Shown: positions 1 through 11,124 of the stretch, one piece after another
How positions within the stretch are numbered: position 1 is the stretch's first letter
How the letters are laid out: every line of letters begins with the position of its first letter
Assembly (NCBI GenBank): GCA_024516155.1
Contig: JAJJXM010000115.1
Location: 1-64,000, forward strand
Direction of reading: 5' to 3'
Length of the DNA stretch: 64,000 nucleotides
Source: Pyronema omphalodes
Lineage: Eukaryota > Ascomycota > Pezizomycetes > Pezizales > Pyronemataceae
The notes under the pieces: model-generated
Database searches by the model: none
Told to the model about the DNA's origin: nothing
Seen by the model: the letters and a program-made list of their open reading frames with translations, nothing else
Made by a program: the position numbers and the translations under genes

Positions 1-549
1 GTCCTCGTTTTCGTCCCCGTCTTTGGATCTCTTTGTCCCTTGAAATCTCTGTTTATTTCCTTAACTTCTCAACACAGAAATCTCGAAGTTGATGCTCGAC
101 ACAGCTTAAGAGTTTCTGACGTTGCAGTTGTTATACGGTTATCTGCATTGAACTCAAGAGTGAATAATTGAGAAGAGCCCTCAGGTTCTCCGTTAGCTAT
201 CTCTCCCTTGTTCGCCGTTACAGCCTGCCCCGCGATTCATGTTAGAATTTCCCATCGCTAGCGGTGGGTTGAAATGCGGCACTCCTGTGGCACTGCTATT
301 TCCATTCCGGAAGTCTTAGTTTTTCCAACGATCCAACAAATGCAGGTTTCCATTACACATCGCTTACCAGCCACAAAGACCGCTGGCTGAAGTTGAAACT
401 GTGGGCAGCAGCGTTGCATAGAATCTAGAGCCCATAATGTAGTGTCATCTAAATGCCACCCAATATTCTGAAGCACAAATCAAAAATTGATCCAGTTGTT
501 AATAGAATGTTATCAAGCTCACATAAAACGGCATCATCAAACCTGAAAC
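1..549. other. Unassigned sequence
   Basis: I see no recognisable gene, RNA or repeat here. The short open frames are below 75 codons and show no family motif. Confidence 0.5.
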
Positions 550-760
550 GTATTTTTGTAGCCTTCTTCAATCAATCTAGACGCTGGATTTCAACACTCA
601 TCATGTTGTGTTTGCTGTCACGACAGATCATGCTCGCTAAATATTTATCGTTGTCATAATTTCCCTCGATCACAATTTGCTTGTGTCAGAGTTTCCCTCT
701 GTCATAATTTCCCTCTGTCATCAATTCCCTCAATCCAGCGGGACAGTGGAGTGGAGCAGT
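550..760 (+). repeat. Degenerate fragment of repeat module A
   Basis: This stretch aligns by eye with the module at 4063-4180: the same run 'tcaatctagacgctggattt' followed by 'caacactcatca' and a TTCCCTCT-type minisatellite remnant. It is an older copy of a module found at 1040-1846 and inside each unit of the array starting at 3640. Confidence 0.6.
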
Positions 761-1039
761 CAACAGGTGCACTTTATGTCATTCTTCCCTCTTTTCATCT
801 CTATTTTCGTCACCTGTTCAGTTAACATTTATCATGCTAAACATCAATTCCATCTGACATCAACTCCCTCTGGCATAAATCTCCTTTGCGGCCATATTTG
901 GGCGCCCTAGGAGATGGTGATTTGGTGTCTCATGCACAGGTGCACTACCTCTGTCATTCATCTCGATTTCTTCCTTCTTTTAATTCTCTATATTTGTAAC
1001 CTTCTATCAAAGGTACACATATCAGTGGAATATATCTGG
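761..1039. other. Unassigned spacer between two module-A copies
   Basis: AT-rich spacer with no recognisable coding content. 'ttctatcaa' near 1000 may be a worn start of the next module copy. Confidence 0.3.
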
Positions 1040-1846
1040 ACAGTTTGTACCCTATCTTCAACACTCATCATGTTGTGTCTGCTGTTACATTTATTGTTGT
1101 CCAGATTGCCACTGACAACAATTCCCACTGACAACAATTCCCACTAACAACAATTCCCACTGACAGCAATTCTCTCTGACATACATTCTCTCTGACATAC
1201 ATTCTCTCTGACATACATTCTCTCTGACATACATTCTCTTTGATATGACTTCCCTCTGGCAAATACTTCCCTCTAACATAAAGTCCCTCTGGCATGAATT
1301 CCCTCTTGCATGAATTCCCTCTAGCATAGATTCCTTCTCCCATAAATTCCTTCTCCCATAAATTCCTTCTCCCATAAATTCCCTCTAGCATAGATTCCTT
1401 CTTGCATAAATTCCCTCTCCCATAAATTCCCTCTTGCATAAATTTCCTCTAGCATAAATTCCCTCTAGCATAAATTCCCTCTAGCATAAATTCCCTCTAG
1501 CATAAATTCCCTCTAGCATACATTCCCTCTTGCATAAATTCCCTCTTGCATAAATTCCCTCTTGCATAAATTCCCTCTGGCATAAATCATAAATAAGAAA
1601 ACCTCGCCGATTCCACGGTTCGAACACAAGACCTTTGAATCTATAGGGTTAGTTCAGGACGCCTGTATTTGGTAACCTGCAATATCAATATACCATTTTC
1701 ACATCAGCTATTATTGCTTATTTCAACCCATGATTTGTGATATATGACCTGCGGTGACAATGCAGAGAGGTCGCTTCTTGGATAAATGATGCCCGAACTG
1801 TGAAAAAAATTGTGTGAGAACAGCACACGGAGGTTCAATAATCAAA
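1040..1846 (+). repeat. Divergent copy of repeat module A
   Basis: Homologous by eye to 4084-4697: 'caacactcatcatgttgtgt', then a 16-bp minisatellite, then a unique tail with 'cctcgccgattccacggttc' and 'atgacctgcggtgacaatgc'. Homology stops right after 'ggttcaataatcaaa' near 1845. The same sequence marks the end of module A at 4697, so this is a real module boundary. The minisatellite here is longer (about 30 units) than in the array copies (about 18). Confidence 0.75.
1105..1588 (+). repeat. 16-bp minisatellite (about 30 units)
   Basis: Tandem 16-bp units close to TTCCCTCTTGCATAAA. They grade from TTCCCACTGACAACAA units at the left to TTCCCTCTAGCATAAA units at the right. Three units make 48 bp, so some frames stay open and produce repetitive open frames on the minus strand (1068-1439) that are not genes. 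Confidence 0.85.
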
Positions 1847-1989
1847 TACCGTACAGGCTACGTAATCTCCACACCGGATTTCTATCACTTCATCTAATGA
1901 CAGTTTCCGACAGGTTGGTACCAGATTTTCAGCGTTGATTACTTTATGTCTGATTTCATTACATAACTCATCAGTCAATTCGTGATCCC

Positions 1990-2342
1990 CGGGTATTCTT
2001 GCCGGTGGGTGCAGCTTGTGTGGTTTGCGGGATGAATCTGCGGGAGTCGTCGATGTCGATTCTGAGGTATTTTATTCACCGTGTTGGTGTGATTGTTTTG
2101 TCATTTCAGGAGAGTTGCAGGACTTTGGTAACGTCAGAGACTTTGTGGTGGCTTGCACTGGGGAGACAGTGGAGTAGGTCTGTCTTGTCTGGGGAGAGGT
2201 TGAGTCCAAGGTGTTTACCACATTCGGTGCAGTGTTCGGTCTGAGTTTCCAGTCGATCTATTGCGAACTTTCGGGAGTTGGCCGACTGCAGGAGGCCGGT
2301 GTTATCGACATAGGAGGGTCTTCGCCAAATAAACAGGTGCAT
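1990..2342 (-). pseudogene. Non-LTR reverse transcriptase relic
   Basis: The minus strand reads through the end of a LINE-type RT palm and thumb. It starts with 'PSYVDNTGLL', matching the catalytic [Y/F]xDD box with the last Asp changed to Asn. 'LNLSPDKTDLLH' follows, matching the usual '(F)SPxKTxLLH'. In another frame comes 'LRIDIDDSRRF', matching 'LGIxIDxxLxF'. The catalytic residue is lost and the frame is broken by a stop near 2106. It is a dead fragment of a Tad/I-like LINE, not close to the two LINEs further right. Confidence 0.6.
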
Positions 2343-2942
2343 ACATCCTGAGTTGAATCAGCCTTTGTTTCTGCCAAATTTCCGAATGCCGAGCCACCGT
2401 TTGAAGTTTGCATTGTGGTCCGCTTTGATGTAGAATAAGTGGTGGAAGAGCTGACTGTCTGGACTACCACTTTCGAACACCTGTTATCTCCGATCCCGCA
2501 TTCAGAAACACGCTGCCTCACAGAATCCGTGAACATCACGACGACGTCTACACCACCTACAGCAATCACCTCCGAAGGAATATCATTGCTAAAATCTGCG
2601 TTATCACTCAGATCAGTAACCCTGCCACCATCACCGGCATCAGTTGTATCGGTGACATTACCACCAGCACTACAACCACCACTTCAAGAATCACGGCTAA
2701 CTTTGAATCTACGTTCTATAAATCTAGCATAGCGGATCAACTCGTCTCACCTGCTACTTGTTGACTCTCCAGACGTCGCATCATCATATTCAGCCCGGAA
2801 TGAATCATACACAATCTCTCAGTCATTCACCGAAGCAGGAACCGTTACTTCTGCATCCTATTCTGGATAACTACGAATCTTCATCATGCTATTGGTGTTT
2901 TCTTGAATTTTCATTGTTTCTCATTGGCAAAAAATGCTGCTC
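2343..2942. other. Unassigned sequence
   Basis: No recognisable gene. A plus-strand open frame of 97 codons (2439-2732), rich in Ser/Thr/Pro, has no family signature and sits next to a dead LINE. It may be chance. Confidence 0.35.
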
Positions 2943-3639
2943 CCGCCACTTTACCCCGTTCCAACGAGCATCCATCTATATATGCCTATCTTTCTAGCCA
3001 ATGTATTTACTGTTGAATATTTTTGTTATGTCTTGCACATGCGGTGTTCCGGCGCGGATCACCGAGTGACATCACGTGATGGAATCTTCCAGAAGGTCCT
3101 ATGACACACGAGTTGCAACGGGAGACAACACAGAAGGTTCTAGATGTATCATGTGAATTTGTACTCTTCGAGTTGTTTCTTTTATTCTATTTGTTTCTAT
3201 GAGTGATGTCACTCATCCTGTACAAATTGTCTTGGATCTTATGTATTTAAGCTGCCTGAGATCTCCGCTCAGTTGTAGAATAGAATGAACAATCATGACT
3301 GTCTTTTCATACACTTCAACATTTACAGGCAGCACTTTTATTACACATACTTTCTGTCATATTCGCATAGATCTTCCTGTTTGCATTTTGAGCATTTCCA
3401 TTATTTTGCGTGCGATAGGGTGCATCTGCGAGTAATGTTTGGTTGTATACAGTGGTGGAAACCTGACTACTCCTCGGCTTCATCGCCTCACCGCACCATA
3501 CACCGTTCGTCACCAGTCGCGAGTTATCAACGCAAGATCCACAATTGCATAATCATGGTTCCCAGAAAACAGATGAAAGAATTCAAATGGATAAGATAAA
3601 TATACAATCTAAATCACGTGGGAAAGTTACATATTTTCC
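2943..3639 (+). repeat. Left-most, diverged copy of the R repeat, split by a solo LTR
   Basis: Positions 2943-3010 and 3327-3639 together align with 7595-7958 and its array copies. The sequence is clearly diverged up to 3639 and identical from 3640 on. This copy keeps about 29 bp ('gtgcatctgcgagtaatgtt...', near 3420) that all array copies at the equivalent place lack. Confidence 0.7.
3011..3321. mobile_element. Solo LTR, 311 bp, with TTTAC target duplication
   Basis: The element starts TGTTGAATATTTTTG and ends CACTTCAACA, so the termini are TGTTGAA/TTCAACA, a perfect 7-bp inverted repeat of the TG...CA type. It is flanked by TTTAC at 3006-3010 and 3322-3326. The uninterrupted site 'caatgtatttacaggcaaga' is present in the paralogous repeat near 7660, which confirms the insertion. 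A TATTTAA box near 3243 could be the promoter TATA. The end sequence is copia-like, but no internal region exists here to prove the family. Confidence 0.9.
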
Positions 3640-4148
3640 AACTGCGTTTCGCTGCTTGGAGACTCACCAAGTGTCACGTATTGGACCGCCACAGTTAGTC
3701 TACATTCTGATTATCCGCTTGGATAGCATGCGTTTTCTTTCCGTTAGTAATACTACGCCCTCCGTCTCTTTGATTTGAACATTCCCAACCTTTGACACTC
3801 TCATCTCCACTTGTCCGTCTCTCCTCTTCTCTGACTTCACCCTCAACTTTGTATTGTACTCTTCTCTGACTTCCCCCCTTCATCACGATCCTTCTCCTGT
3901 GCCTGTATCCATTCTGCGGTGTCAATCTTGGTAGTAGAGATCATGGTAGTAAAGGGCATTGGTTCCAACGGAAGAGTATAGATAGTATCCACCTGGAGTG
4001 GAGCGGGCTTGTCAATTGTCAGTTCCCAGTGCTTCTGGTCTGCTTCATTCTGTTAGTCCGTATTTTTGTAGCCTTCTTCTATCAATCTAGACGCTGGATT
4101 TCAACACTCATCACGTTGTGTCTGCTATTACATTTATTGTTGTCCAGA

Positions 4149-4438
4149 TTCCCACTGACAACAATTCCCACTGACAACAATTCCCACTGACAACAATTCC
4201 CACTGACAACAATTCTCTCTGACATGCATTCTCTTTGATATGACTTCCCTCTGGCAAATACTTCCCTCTAACATAAAGTCCCTCTGGCATGAATTCCCTC
4301 TAGCATAGATTCCTTCTCGCATAAATTCCCTCTTGCATAAATTCCCTCTTGCATAAATTCCCTCTTGCATAAATTCCCTCTTGCATAAATTCCCTCTTGC
4401 ATAAATTCCCTCTAGCATAAATTCCCTCTGGCATAAAT
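4149..4438 (+). repeat. 16-bp minisatellite, array copy 1
   Basis: About 18 tandem units of the TTCCCTCTNGCATAAA type, preceded by TTCCCACTGACAACAA units. They drive a spurious repetitive open frame on the minus strand. Confidence 0.9.
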
Positions 4439-4697
4439 CATAAATCAGAAAACCTCGCCGATTCCACGGTTCGAACACAAGACCTGTGAATCTATAGGGT
4501 TAGATCAGGACGGCTGTATTTGGAAACCTACAATATCAATATACCATTCTCACATCAGCCATTATGGCTTACTTCAACCCATGATTTGTGGTATATGACC
4601 TGCGGTGACAATGCAGAGGGGTCGCTTCTTGAATAAATGTCGCCCGATATTTGACAAAAGTTGTGTGAGAACAGGACACGGAGGTTCAATAATCAAA

Positions 4698-5090
4698 CCC
4701 GAGTGACTTCACATGACTAACCCCTGTTCCAGCGAGCCTCGATCTATGCCCGTCTTTCGAGGCAATGTATTTACAGGCAAGACTTTCATTCCACATACTG
4801 TCGGTTTCGGCCGTGTATATTTTCCTTCCTGCATTTTGAACGTTTCCATCATTTTGCGTGGAAAGGGTGCAGCTGCTTAGGTTGTTTGGTTGTCAGCAGT
4901 AGCCACTCTCCAGTCTCATTGCCTCGCAGTGGCACCCAGTTGTGAAGTGAAATTCGTAATTGTACAAGTATCCTTTTTATCAAATAAATACGAACAATCA
5001 AATGAATAAGATAAATATACAGTCTAAATTACGTGAGAACGTTACATCTTTCCCAACTGCGTTTCGCTGCTTGAAGACCCACGAAGACTC
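4698..5090 (+). repeat. R1 repeat (diverged direct repeat within the unit)
   Basis: It begins 'cccgagtgacttcacatgac' and aligns over about 390 bp with R2 at 7595-7990 (shared 'ctgttccagcgagcctcgat', 'aatgtatttacaggcaagac', 'aactgcgtttcgctgcttg'). Further R1 copies start at 9017, 13336 and 17655. R1 and R2 alternate along the array, so homologous tracts occur about every 1.4 and 2.9 kb. Confidence 0.75.
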
Positions 5091-5509
5091 ACATACACGA
5101 CTTTCGCGGATACTCTACATGTCCACAGTCAACCCTCGCAGCCACCTCGCTTCGACCCTACACGTAGAATCACAGTCCCATATTCTCCAAATGAATCAAA
5201 AAATAACACGAATCACAAATAAATACTCAAAATAAATAATCCAAAACATCAAATCATCTCATACATAAATACATAAATGCATAAATGCATTTATCCATTG
5301 CACGTTCGCTACATGTTGCAAGGTGTCGAGTGCATTCATTCCTCCATCAACCTCCATCATGTGTGCAAAACGAAAGACACGGAATCTTCCGTGTGCAGAC
5401 CTGCGAGGATTGTAGCCTGATAACCATGTAGTTAGAATGAGCCTATTTGTGTAATCAGATGGCACAGCTTATTTTTATTTGTTTATTCAGGGTGGAGTTG
5501 TTTATGGAA

Positions 5510-6345
5510 TCGTGGCAATTTGGGGGAAGGAGGGGGGAAGAGAAGAGCGGATGATGGGAGATTACAAATGAAGGAGGCGGAATTGGCAAAAGTTAAGAGA
5601 ATAGTACGAACAGATAATGAGGGATGTGGAAAGATAATGAAGAGTATTGGTGAATAAAGCGATGAGAAGGAGTAAGATAATAAAGGATTACGAGGCAATG
5701 CGAAAGAGAATTGGACAGTGCATGTGAATAAGGAAGAATGGAAAAACAATCACAAAACACTACGAACGAAGAAGCAGGAATGGGAGGAAAGAATAAAACA
5801 GTGCGAAGGAATGAATAGAGGAGAAATGGTGATGAAGATATGGCAGTCAACGTCACCAAGGCAGGATAGAAAACCAACCATAAACCACTACGGACGAAGA
5901 AGTAGGAATAGCAAAGCAGAGGCAGGATAATAGGAAAGTAAACATGAATAGACAGACAAGAAAAGGAACCATACAACTACGGATGAAATAGAAGGAATCG
6001 GAAGAATAATGAGATGATTCGAGGAACGAAGAAAGGGTGATAAAACAACTACATCGGAAAGAAAGAGGGAATACCAAAAGTGAAAAGCACTCACAATAAG
6101 TATGAGGGAATAGAGATAACCGAATAAAGAGTGGTAGAAGAGCAAGCTGAAAACGAGGAGAGATTACCAGAAGGGATCAGTGATCAAGTAAGCAAGAAGA
6201 AATTGAAGAGATCAAGAGAGAGAGAGAGGAAGTCACACAATTAATCAGGGACGATGAGAGGGATAATAGAACAGTACAACTGAAAAATTGGGAATTGGAA
6301 ACGACAGTTAACGAGTACGGAAGGAATGGGAATGATGATAGGAGA
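5510..6345 (+). repeat. Purine-rich block
   Basis: About 0.8 kb of plus strand strongly biased to A and G (for example 'gggggaaggaggggggaaga'), with loosely recurring phrases such as 'ctacggacgaagaagtagga' and 'actacgaacgaagaagcagg'. It has no recognisable coding frame and stop codons in every frame. Copies lie at 9829-10664 and 14148-14983. The fourth copy is missing because the array ends at 18433. Confidence 0.6.
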
Positions 6346-6346
6346 A

Positions 6347-6453
6347 ATATATAGTTTGTTAATATATAGTTTATTTTTTTATATAATTTGTTGATATATA
6401 GTTTGTTATTATATAGTTTGTGGATATATAGTTTGTGAATATATAGTTTGTTG
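6347..6453 (+). repeat. AT-rich 15-bp minisatellite, copy 1
   Basis: Tandem TATAGTTTGTNNNTA units of about 15 bp, starting ATATATAGTTTGTTAATATA. Copies lie at 10666-10772 and 14985-15091. Confidence 0.8.
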
Positions 6454-6680
6454 ATTAAATTCATTCGATATTTACAGCGTATTTCTGCATTTTAGTCCAG
6501 AAGCATAGTGTAAAATTCGTGCCATGGAGGCTCTGGTGTGGCGATGAGGCCGGGTGACGTTGCCGTGAAGCCGAGTGACCCCACATGAACCGTGATACAG
6601 AAACCACCTTCCGCCATCCCACCATCCTTTTGCCAACATTGCAAAGCAACAAATCAAAAAAATACAGCCAGCATTGCAGC

Positions 6681-6685
6681 AAAAA
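6681..6685 (-). terminator. Pol III T5 terminator, copy 1
   Basis: TTTTT on the minus strand begins two bases after the tRNA 3' end, the canonical RNA polymerase III stop. Confidence 0.75.
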
Positions 6686-6686
6686 G

Positions 6687-6805
6687 AGCCCACGGCTGGA
6701 ATTGAACCAGCGTCCTTCTCAAAGCTTAACATGACGTTTCGTGCCATCAGTCGGCAGTACTGAGCCTGTCACAAGTGAGATATGATACCACTACACCACG
6801 CGGGC
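6687..6805 (-). tRNA. tRNA-Thr(TGT): Intron-containing tRNA, predicted tRNA-Thr(TGT), copy 1
   Basis: The minus strand folds as a complete tRNA. The acceptor stem is GCCCGCG (6805-6799) with CGTGGGC (6694-6688), 7 pairs including one G-U. The A-box is TGGTGTAGTGG. The anticodon stem is TCTCA (6780-6776) with TGAGA (6721-6717). The T-arm is GCTGG-TTCAATT-CCAGC, giving the B-box GGTTCAATTCC. U8, A14, G18, G19, A21 and A58 are in place. The loop reads C-T-TGT-G, so the anticodon is TGT at 6773-6771. A 47-nt intron (6769-6723) follows position 37, the usual eukaryotic site. The mature RNA is 72 nt before CCA. Isotype is read from the anticodon only. Pol III type 2 promoters are internal, so each copy could be expressed. 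Confidence 0.85.
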
Positions 6806-7594
6806 ACCTGGTTAACCATACATGTCAGAACTAATACTTATGCCCGTCCAAAACAAGGAAAAAAAGCACGTGAAACGATTTACCCTCCCATATGCAGCTC
6901 ATCTTGCCCATTACCTCCACTTTCAGCGTGCACAATCTGTCACATCCATCACCATGTACTCCCGGAATCACGCAACACCATCACGACAATTTTATGTTGC
7001 TTTACATATATTCAACATCCCAATCAAAAATCTGTTTAATAATGAATTTATAAAAACAAAATTCATACAACTCGAGAAAAGAAAGAAAACCAGAAATAAA
7101 GGAGGAAATAAATGAATAAAAAATACAGCACGGGAAGAATATTTTCCGTATGCGACCGTCACTGCATGCAAGAAATCACAAGACAAACTACAATTGCCTC
7201 AACATCAGTATCGCAAGGCACGATAAGAAAAACGAATATTTCACCCAACAAGGGTAATCATTCACTACAAATACTATCCGTCACTGAAGAACAAAACCCA
7301 TCTGCTGCACAAACAGACTGCCGGGACAAACTGCAATCGCTTCAACAGGAGTCTGTCAATGTACCGTGACAGAAATCGACACTTCACCTGATAAAGATAA
7401 TTATTCAACCCAAATATGTTTAGTTTTAATCCATTTATACCACCCCGCCGAAAAAACAAGCAGAATATCATCACTGCGACCTCTTCACCAGGAAGAATGA
7501 CATAAAAGACACTCCAAATACATCCTATCACAATTACATGTCGCCTTTCCCACTGTTTCCGAAGCCAGTCTTGTGGAGGAATATTCACCGAGCG

Positions 7595-7990
7595 CCCGAG
7601 TGACGTCACATGACTAACCCCTGTTCCAGCGAGCCTCGATCTATGCCCGAATTTCGGGGCAATGTATTTACAGGCAAGACTTTCATTACATATACTGTCT
7701 GTTGTATTCGTGTAGATCTTCCTCTTTGTATTTTAAACATTTCCATTATTTAGCGTGCGATAGGTATACAGTGGCGGAAACCTGACTACTCCTCGGCTTC
7801 ATCGCCTCACCGCACCATACACCGTTCGTCGCCAGTCGCGAGTTATCAACGCAGAATCCACAATTGTATAATCATGGTTCCCAGAAGACAGATGAAAGAA
7901 TGCAAATGAATAAGATAAATATACAATCTAAATCACGTGGGAACGTTACATATTTTCTAACTGCGTTTCGCTGCTTGGAGACTCACCAAG
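7595..7990 (+). repeat. R2 repeat (diverged direct repeat within the unit)
   Basis: Partner of R1. It starts 'cccgagtgacgtcacatgac'. Further copies start at 11914 and 16233. The array's homology edge at 3640 lies inside an R copy, so this repeat is the likely substrate of the unequal exchange that built the array. Confidence 0.7.
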
Positions 7991-8467
7991 TGTCACGTAT
8001 TGGACCGCCACAGTTAGTCTACATTCTGATTATCCGCTTGGATAGCATGCGTTTTCTTTCCGTTAGTAATACTACGCCCTCCGTCTCTTTGATTTGAACA
8101 TTCCCAACCTTTGACACTCTCATCTCCACTTGTCCGTCTCTCCTCTTCTCTGACTTCACCCTCAACTTTGTATTGTACTCTTCTCTGACTTCCCCCCTTC
8201 ATCACGATCCTTCTCCTGTGCCTGTATCCATTCTGCGGTGTCAATCTTGGTAGTAGAGATCATGGTAGTAAAGGGCATTGGTTCCAACGGAAGAGTATAG
8301 ATAGTATCCACCTGGAGTGGAGCGGGCTTGTCAATTGTCAGTTCCCAGTGCTTCTGGTCTGCTTCATTCTGTTAGTCCGTATTTTTGTAGCCTTCTTCTA
8401 TCAATCTAGACGCTGGATTTCAACACTCATCACGTTGTGTCTGCTATTACATTTATTGTTGTCCAGA

Positions 8468-8757
8468 TTCCCACTGACAACAATTCCCACTGACAACAAT
8501 TCCCACTGACAACAATTCCCACTGACAACAATTCTCTCTGACATGCATTCTCTTTGATATGACTTCCCTCTGGCAAATACTTCCCTCTAACATAAAGTCC
8601 CTCTGGCATGAATTCCCTCTAGCATAGATTCCTTCTCGCATAAATTCCCTCTTGCATAAATTCCCTCTTGCATAAATTCCCTCTTGCATAAATTCCCTCT
8701 TGCATAAATTCCCTCTTGCATAAATTCCCTCTAGCATAAATTCCCTCTGGCATAAAT
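8468..8757 (+). repeat. 16-bp minisatellite, array copy 2
   Basis: Copy of 4149-4438 displaced by 4319 bp, with the same unit number. Confidence 0.9.
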
Positions 8758-10665
8758 CATAAATCAGAAAACCTCGCCGATTCCACGGTTCGAACACAAG
8801 ACCTGTGAATCTATAGGGTTAGATCAGGACGGCTGTATTTGGAAACCTACAATATCAATATACCATTCTCACATCAGCCATTATGGCTTACTTCAACCCA
8901 TGATTTGTGGTATATGACCTGCGGTGACAATGCAGAGGGGTCGCTTCTTGAATAAATGTCGCCCGATATTTGACAAAAGTTGTGTGAGAACAGGACACGG
9001 AGGTTCAATAATCAAACCCGAGTGACTTCACATGACTAACCCCTGTTCCAGCGAGCCTCGATCTATGCCCGTCTTTCGAGGCAATGTATTTACAGGCAAG
9101 ACTTTCATTCCACATACTGTCGGTTTCGGCCGTGTATATTTTCCTTCCTGCATTTTGAACGTTTCCATCATTTTGCGTGGAAAGGGTGCAGCTGCTTAGG
9201 TTGTTTGGTTGTCAGCAGTAGCCACTCTCCAGTCTCATTGCCTCGCAGTGGCACCCAGTTGTGAAGTGAAATTCGTAATTGTACAAGTATCCTTTTTATC
9301 AAATAAATACGAACAATCAAATGAATAAGATAAATATACAGTCTAAATTACGTGAGAACGTTACATCTTTCCCAACTGCGTTTCGCTGCTTGAAGACCCA
9401 CGAAGACTCACATACACGACTTTCGCGGATACTCTACATGTCCACAGTCAACCCTCGCAGCCACCTCGCTTCGACCCTACACGTAGAATCACAGTCCCAT
9501 ATTCTCCAAATGAATCAAAAAATAACACGAATCACAAATAAATACTCAAAATAAATAATCCAAAACATCAAATCATCTCATACATAAATACATAAATGCA
9601 TAAATGCATTTATCCATTGCACGTTCGCTACATGTTGCAAGGTGTCGAGTGCATTCATTCCTCCATCAACCTCCATCATGTGTGCAAAACGAAAGACACG
9701 GAATCTTCCGTGTGCAGACCTGCGAGGATTGTAGCCTGATAACCATGTAGTTAGAATGAGCCTATTTGTGTAATCAGATGGCACAGCTTATTTTTATTTG
9801 TTTATTCAGGGTGGAGTTGTTTATGGAATCGTGGCAATTTGGGGGAAGGAGGGGGGAAGAGAAGAGCGGATGATGGGAGATTACAAATGAAGGAGGCGGA
9901 ATTGGCAAAAGTTAAGAGAATAGTACGAACAGATAATGAGGGATGTGGAAAGATAATGAAGAGTATTGGTGAATAAAGCGATGAGAAGGAGTAAGATAAT
10001 AAAGGATTACGAGGCAATGCGAAAGAGAATTGGACAGTGCATGTGAATAAGGAAGAATGGAAAAACAATCACAAAACACTACGAACGAAGAAGCAGGAAT
10101 GGGAGGAAAGAATAAAACAGTGCGAAGGAATGAATAGAGGAGAAATGGTGATGAAGATATGGCAGTCAACGTCACCAAGGCAGGATAGAAAACCAACCAT
10201 AAACCACTACGGACGAAGAAGTAGGAATAGCAAAGCAGAGGCAGGATAATAGGAAAGTAAACATGAATAGACAGACAAGAAAAGGAACCATACAACTACG
10301 GATGAAATAGAAGGAATCGGAAGAATAATGAGATGATTCGAGGAACGAAGAAAGGGTGATAAAACAACTACATCGGAAAGAAAGAGGGAATACCAAAAGT
10401 GAAAAGCACTCACAATAAGTATGAGGGAATAGAGATAACCGAATAAAGAGTGGTAGAAGAGCAAGCTGAAAACGAGGAGAGATTACCAGAAGGGATCAGT
10501 GATCAAGTAAGCAAGAAGAAATTGAAGAGATCAAGAGAGAGAGAGAGGAAGTCACACAATTAATCAGGGACGATGAGAGGGATAATAAAACAGTACAACT
10601 GAAAAATTGGGAATTGGAAACGACAGTTAACGAGTACGGAAGGAATGGGAATGATGATAGGAGAA

Positions 10666-10772
10666 ATATATAGTTTGTTAATATATAGTTTATTTTTTTA
10701 TATAATTTGTTGATATATAGTTTGTTATTATATAGTTTGTGGATATATAGTTTGTGAATATATAGTTTGTTG
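10666..10772 (+). repeat. AT-rich 15-bp minisatellite, copy 2
   Basis: Array copy of 6347-6453. Confidence 0.8.
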
Positions 10773-10999
10773 ATTAAATTCATTCGATATTTACAGCGTA
10801 TTTCTGCATTTTAGTCCAGAAGCATAGTGTAAAATTCGTGCCATGGAGGCTCTGGTGTGGCGATGAGGCCGGGTGACGTTGCCGTGAAGCCGAGTGACCC
10901 CACATGAACCGTGATACAGAAACCACCTTCCGCCATCCCACCATCCTTTTGCCAACATTGCAAAGCAACAAATCAAAAAAATACAGCCAGCATTGCAGC

Positions 11000-11004
11000 A
11001 AAAA
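11000..11004 (-). terminator. Pol III T5 terminator, copy 2
   Basis: Array copy of the T5 run downstream of the tRNA. Confidence 0.75.
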
Positions 11005-11005
11005 G

Positions 11006-11124
11006 AGCCCACGGCTGGAATTGAACCAGCGTCCTTCTCAAAGCTTAACATGACGTTTCGTGCCATCAGTCGGCAGTACTGAGCCTGTCACAAGTGAGAT
11101 ATGATACCACTACACCACGCGGGC
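11006..11124 (-). tRNA. tRNA-Thr(TGT): Intron-containing tRNA, predicted tRNA-Thr(TGT), copy 2
   Basis: Copy of the tRNA at 6687-6805, displaced by 4319 bp. By eye the arms, A-box, B-box, anticodon and intron are unchanged, so it is not a decayed duplicate. Confidence 0.85.

Noticed and set aside
4149..4438. Regular short repeats resembling a CRISPR array
   Set aside because: The 16-bp units are directly adjacent with no unique spacers, and the setting is eukaryotic. It is a minisatellite.
4134..4478. Repetitive 114-codon minus-strand ORF, recurring every 4319 bp
   Set aside because: It is generated by the 16-bp minisatellite (48 bp is a multiple of three) and has no independent coding signal.
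4441..4510. tRNA-like B-box 'ggttcgaac' in module A
   Set aside because: The T-stem would consist mostly of wobble pairs and no matching acceptor 5' strand or A-box is found on either strand.
5593..5976. Phe/Ser/Leu-rich minus-strand ORFs that look like membrane proteins
   Set aside because: They are the complement of a purine-rich block, so hydrophobic codons are expected by composition. They are short and overlap each other in several frames.
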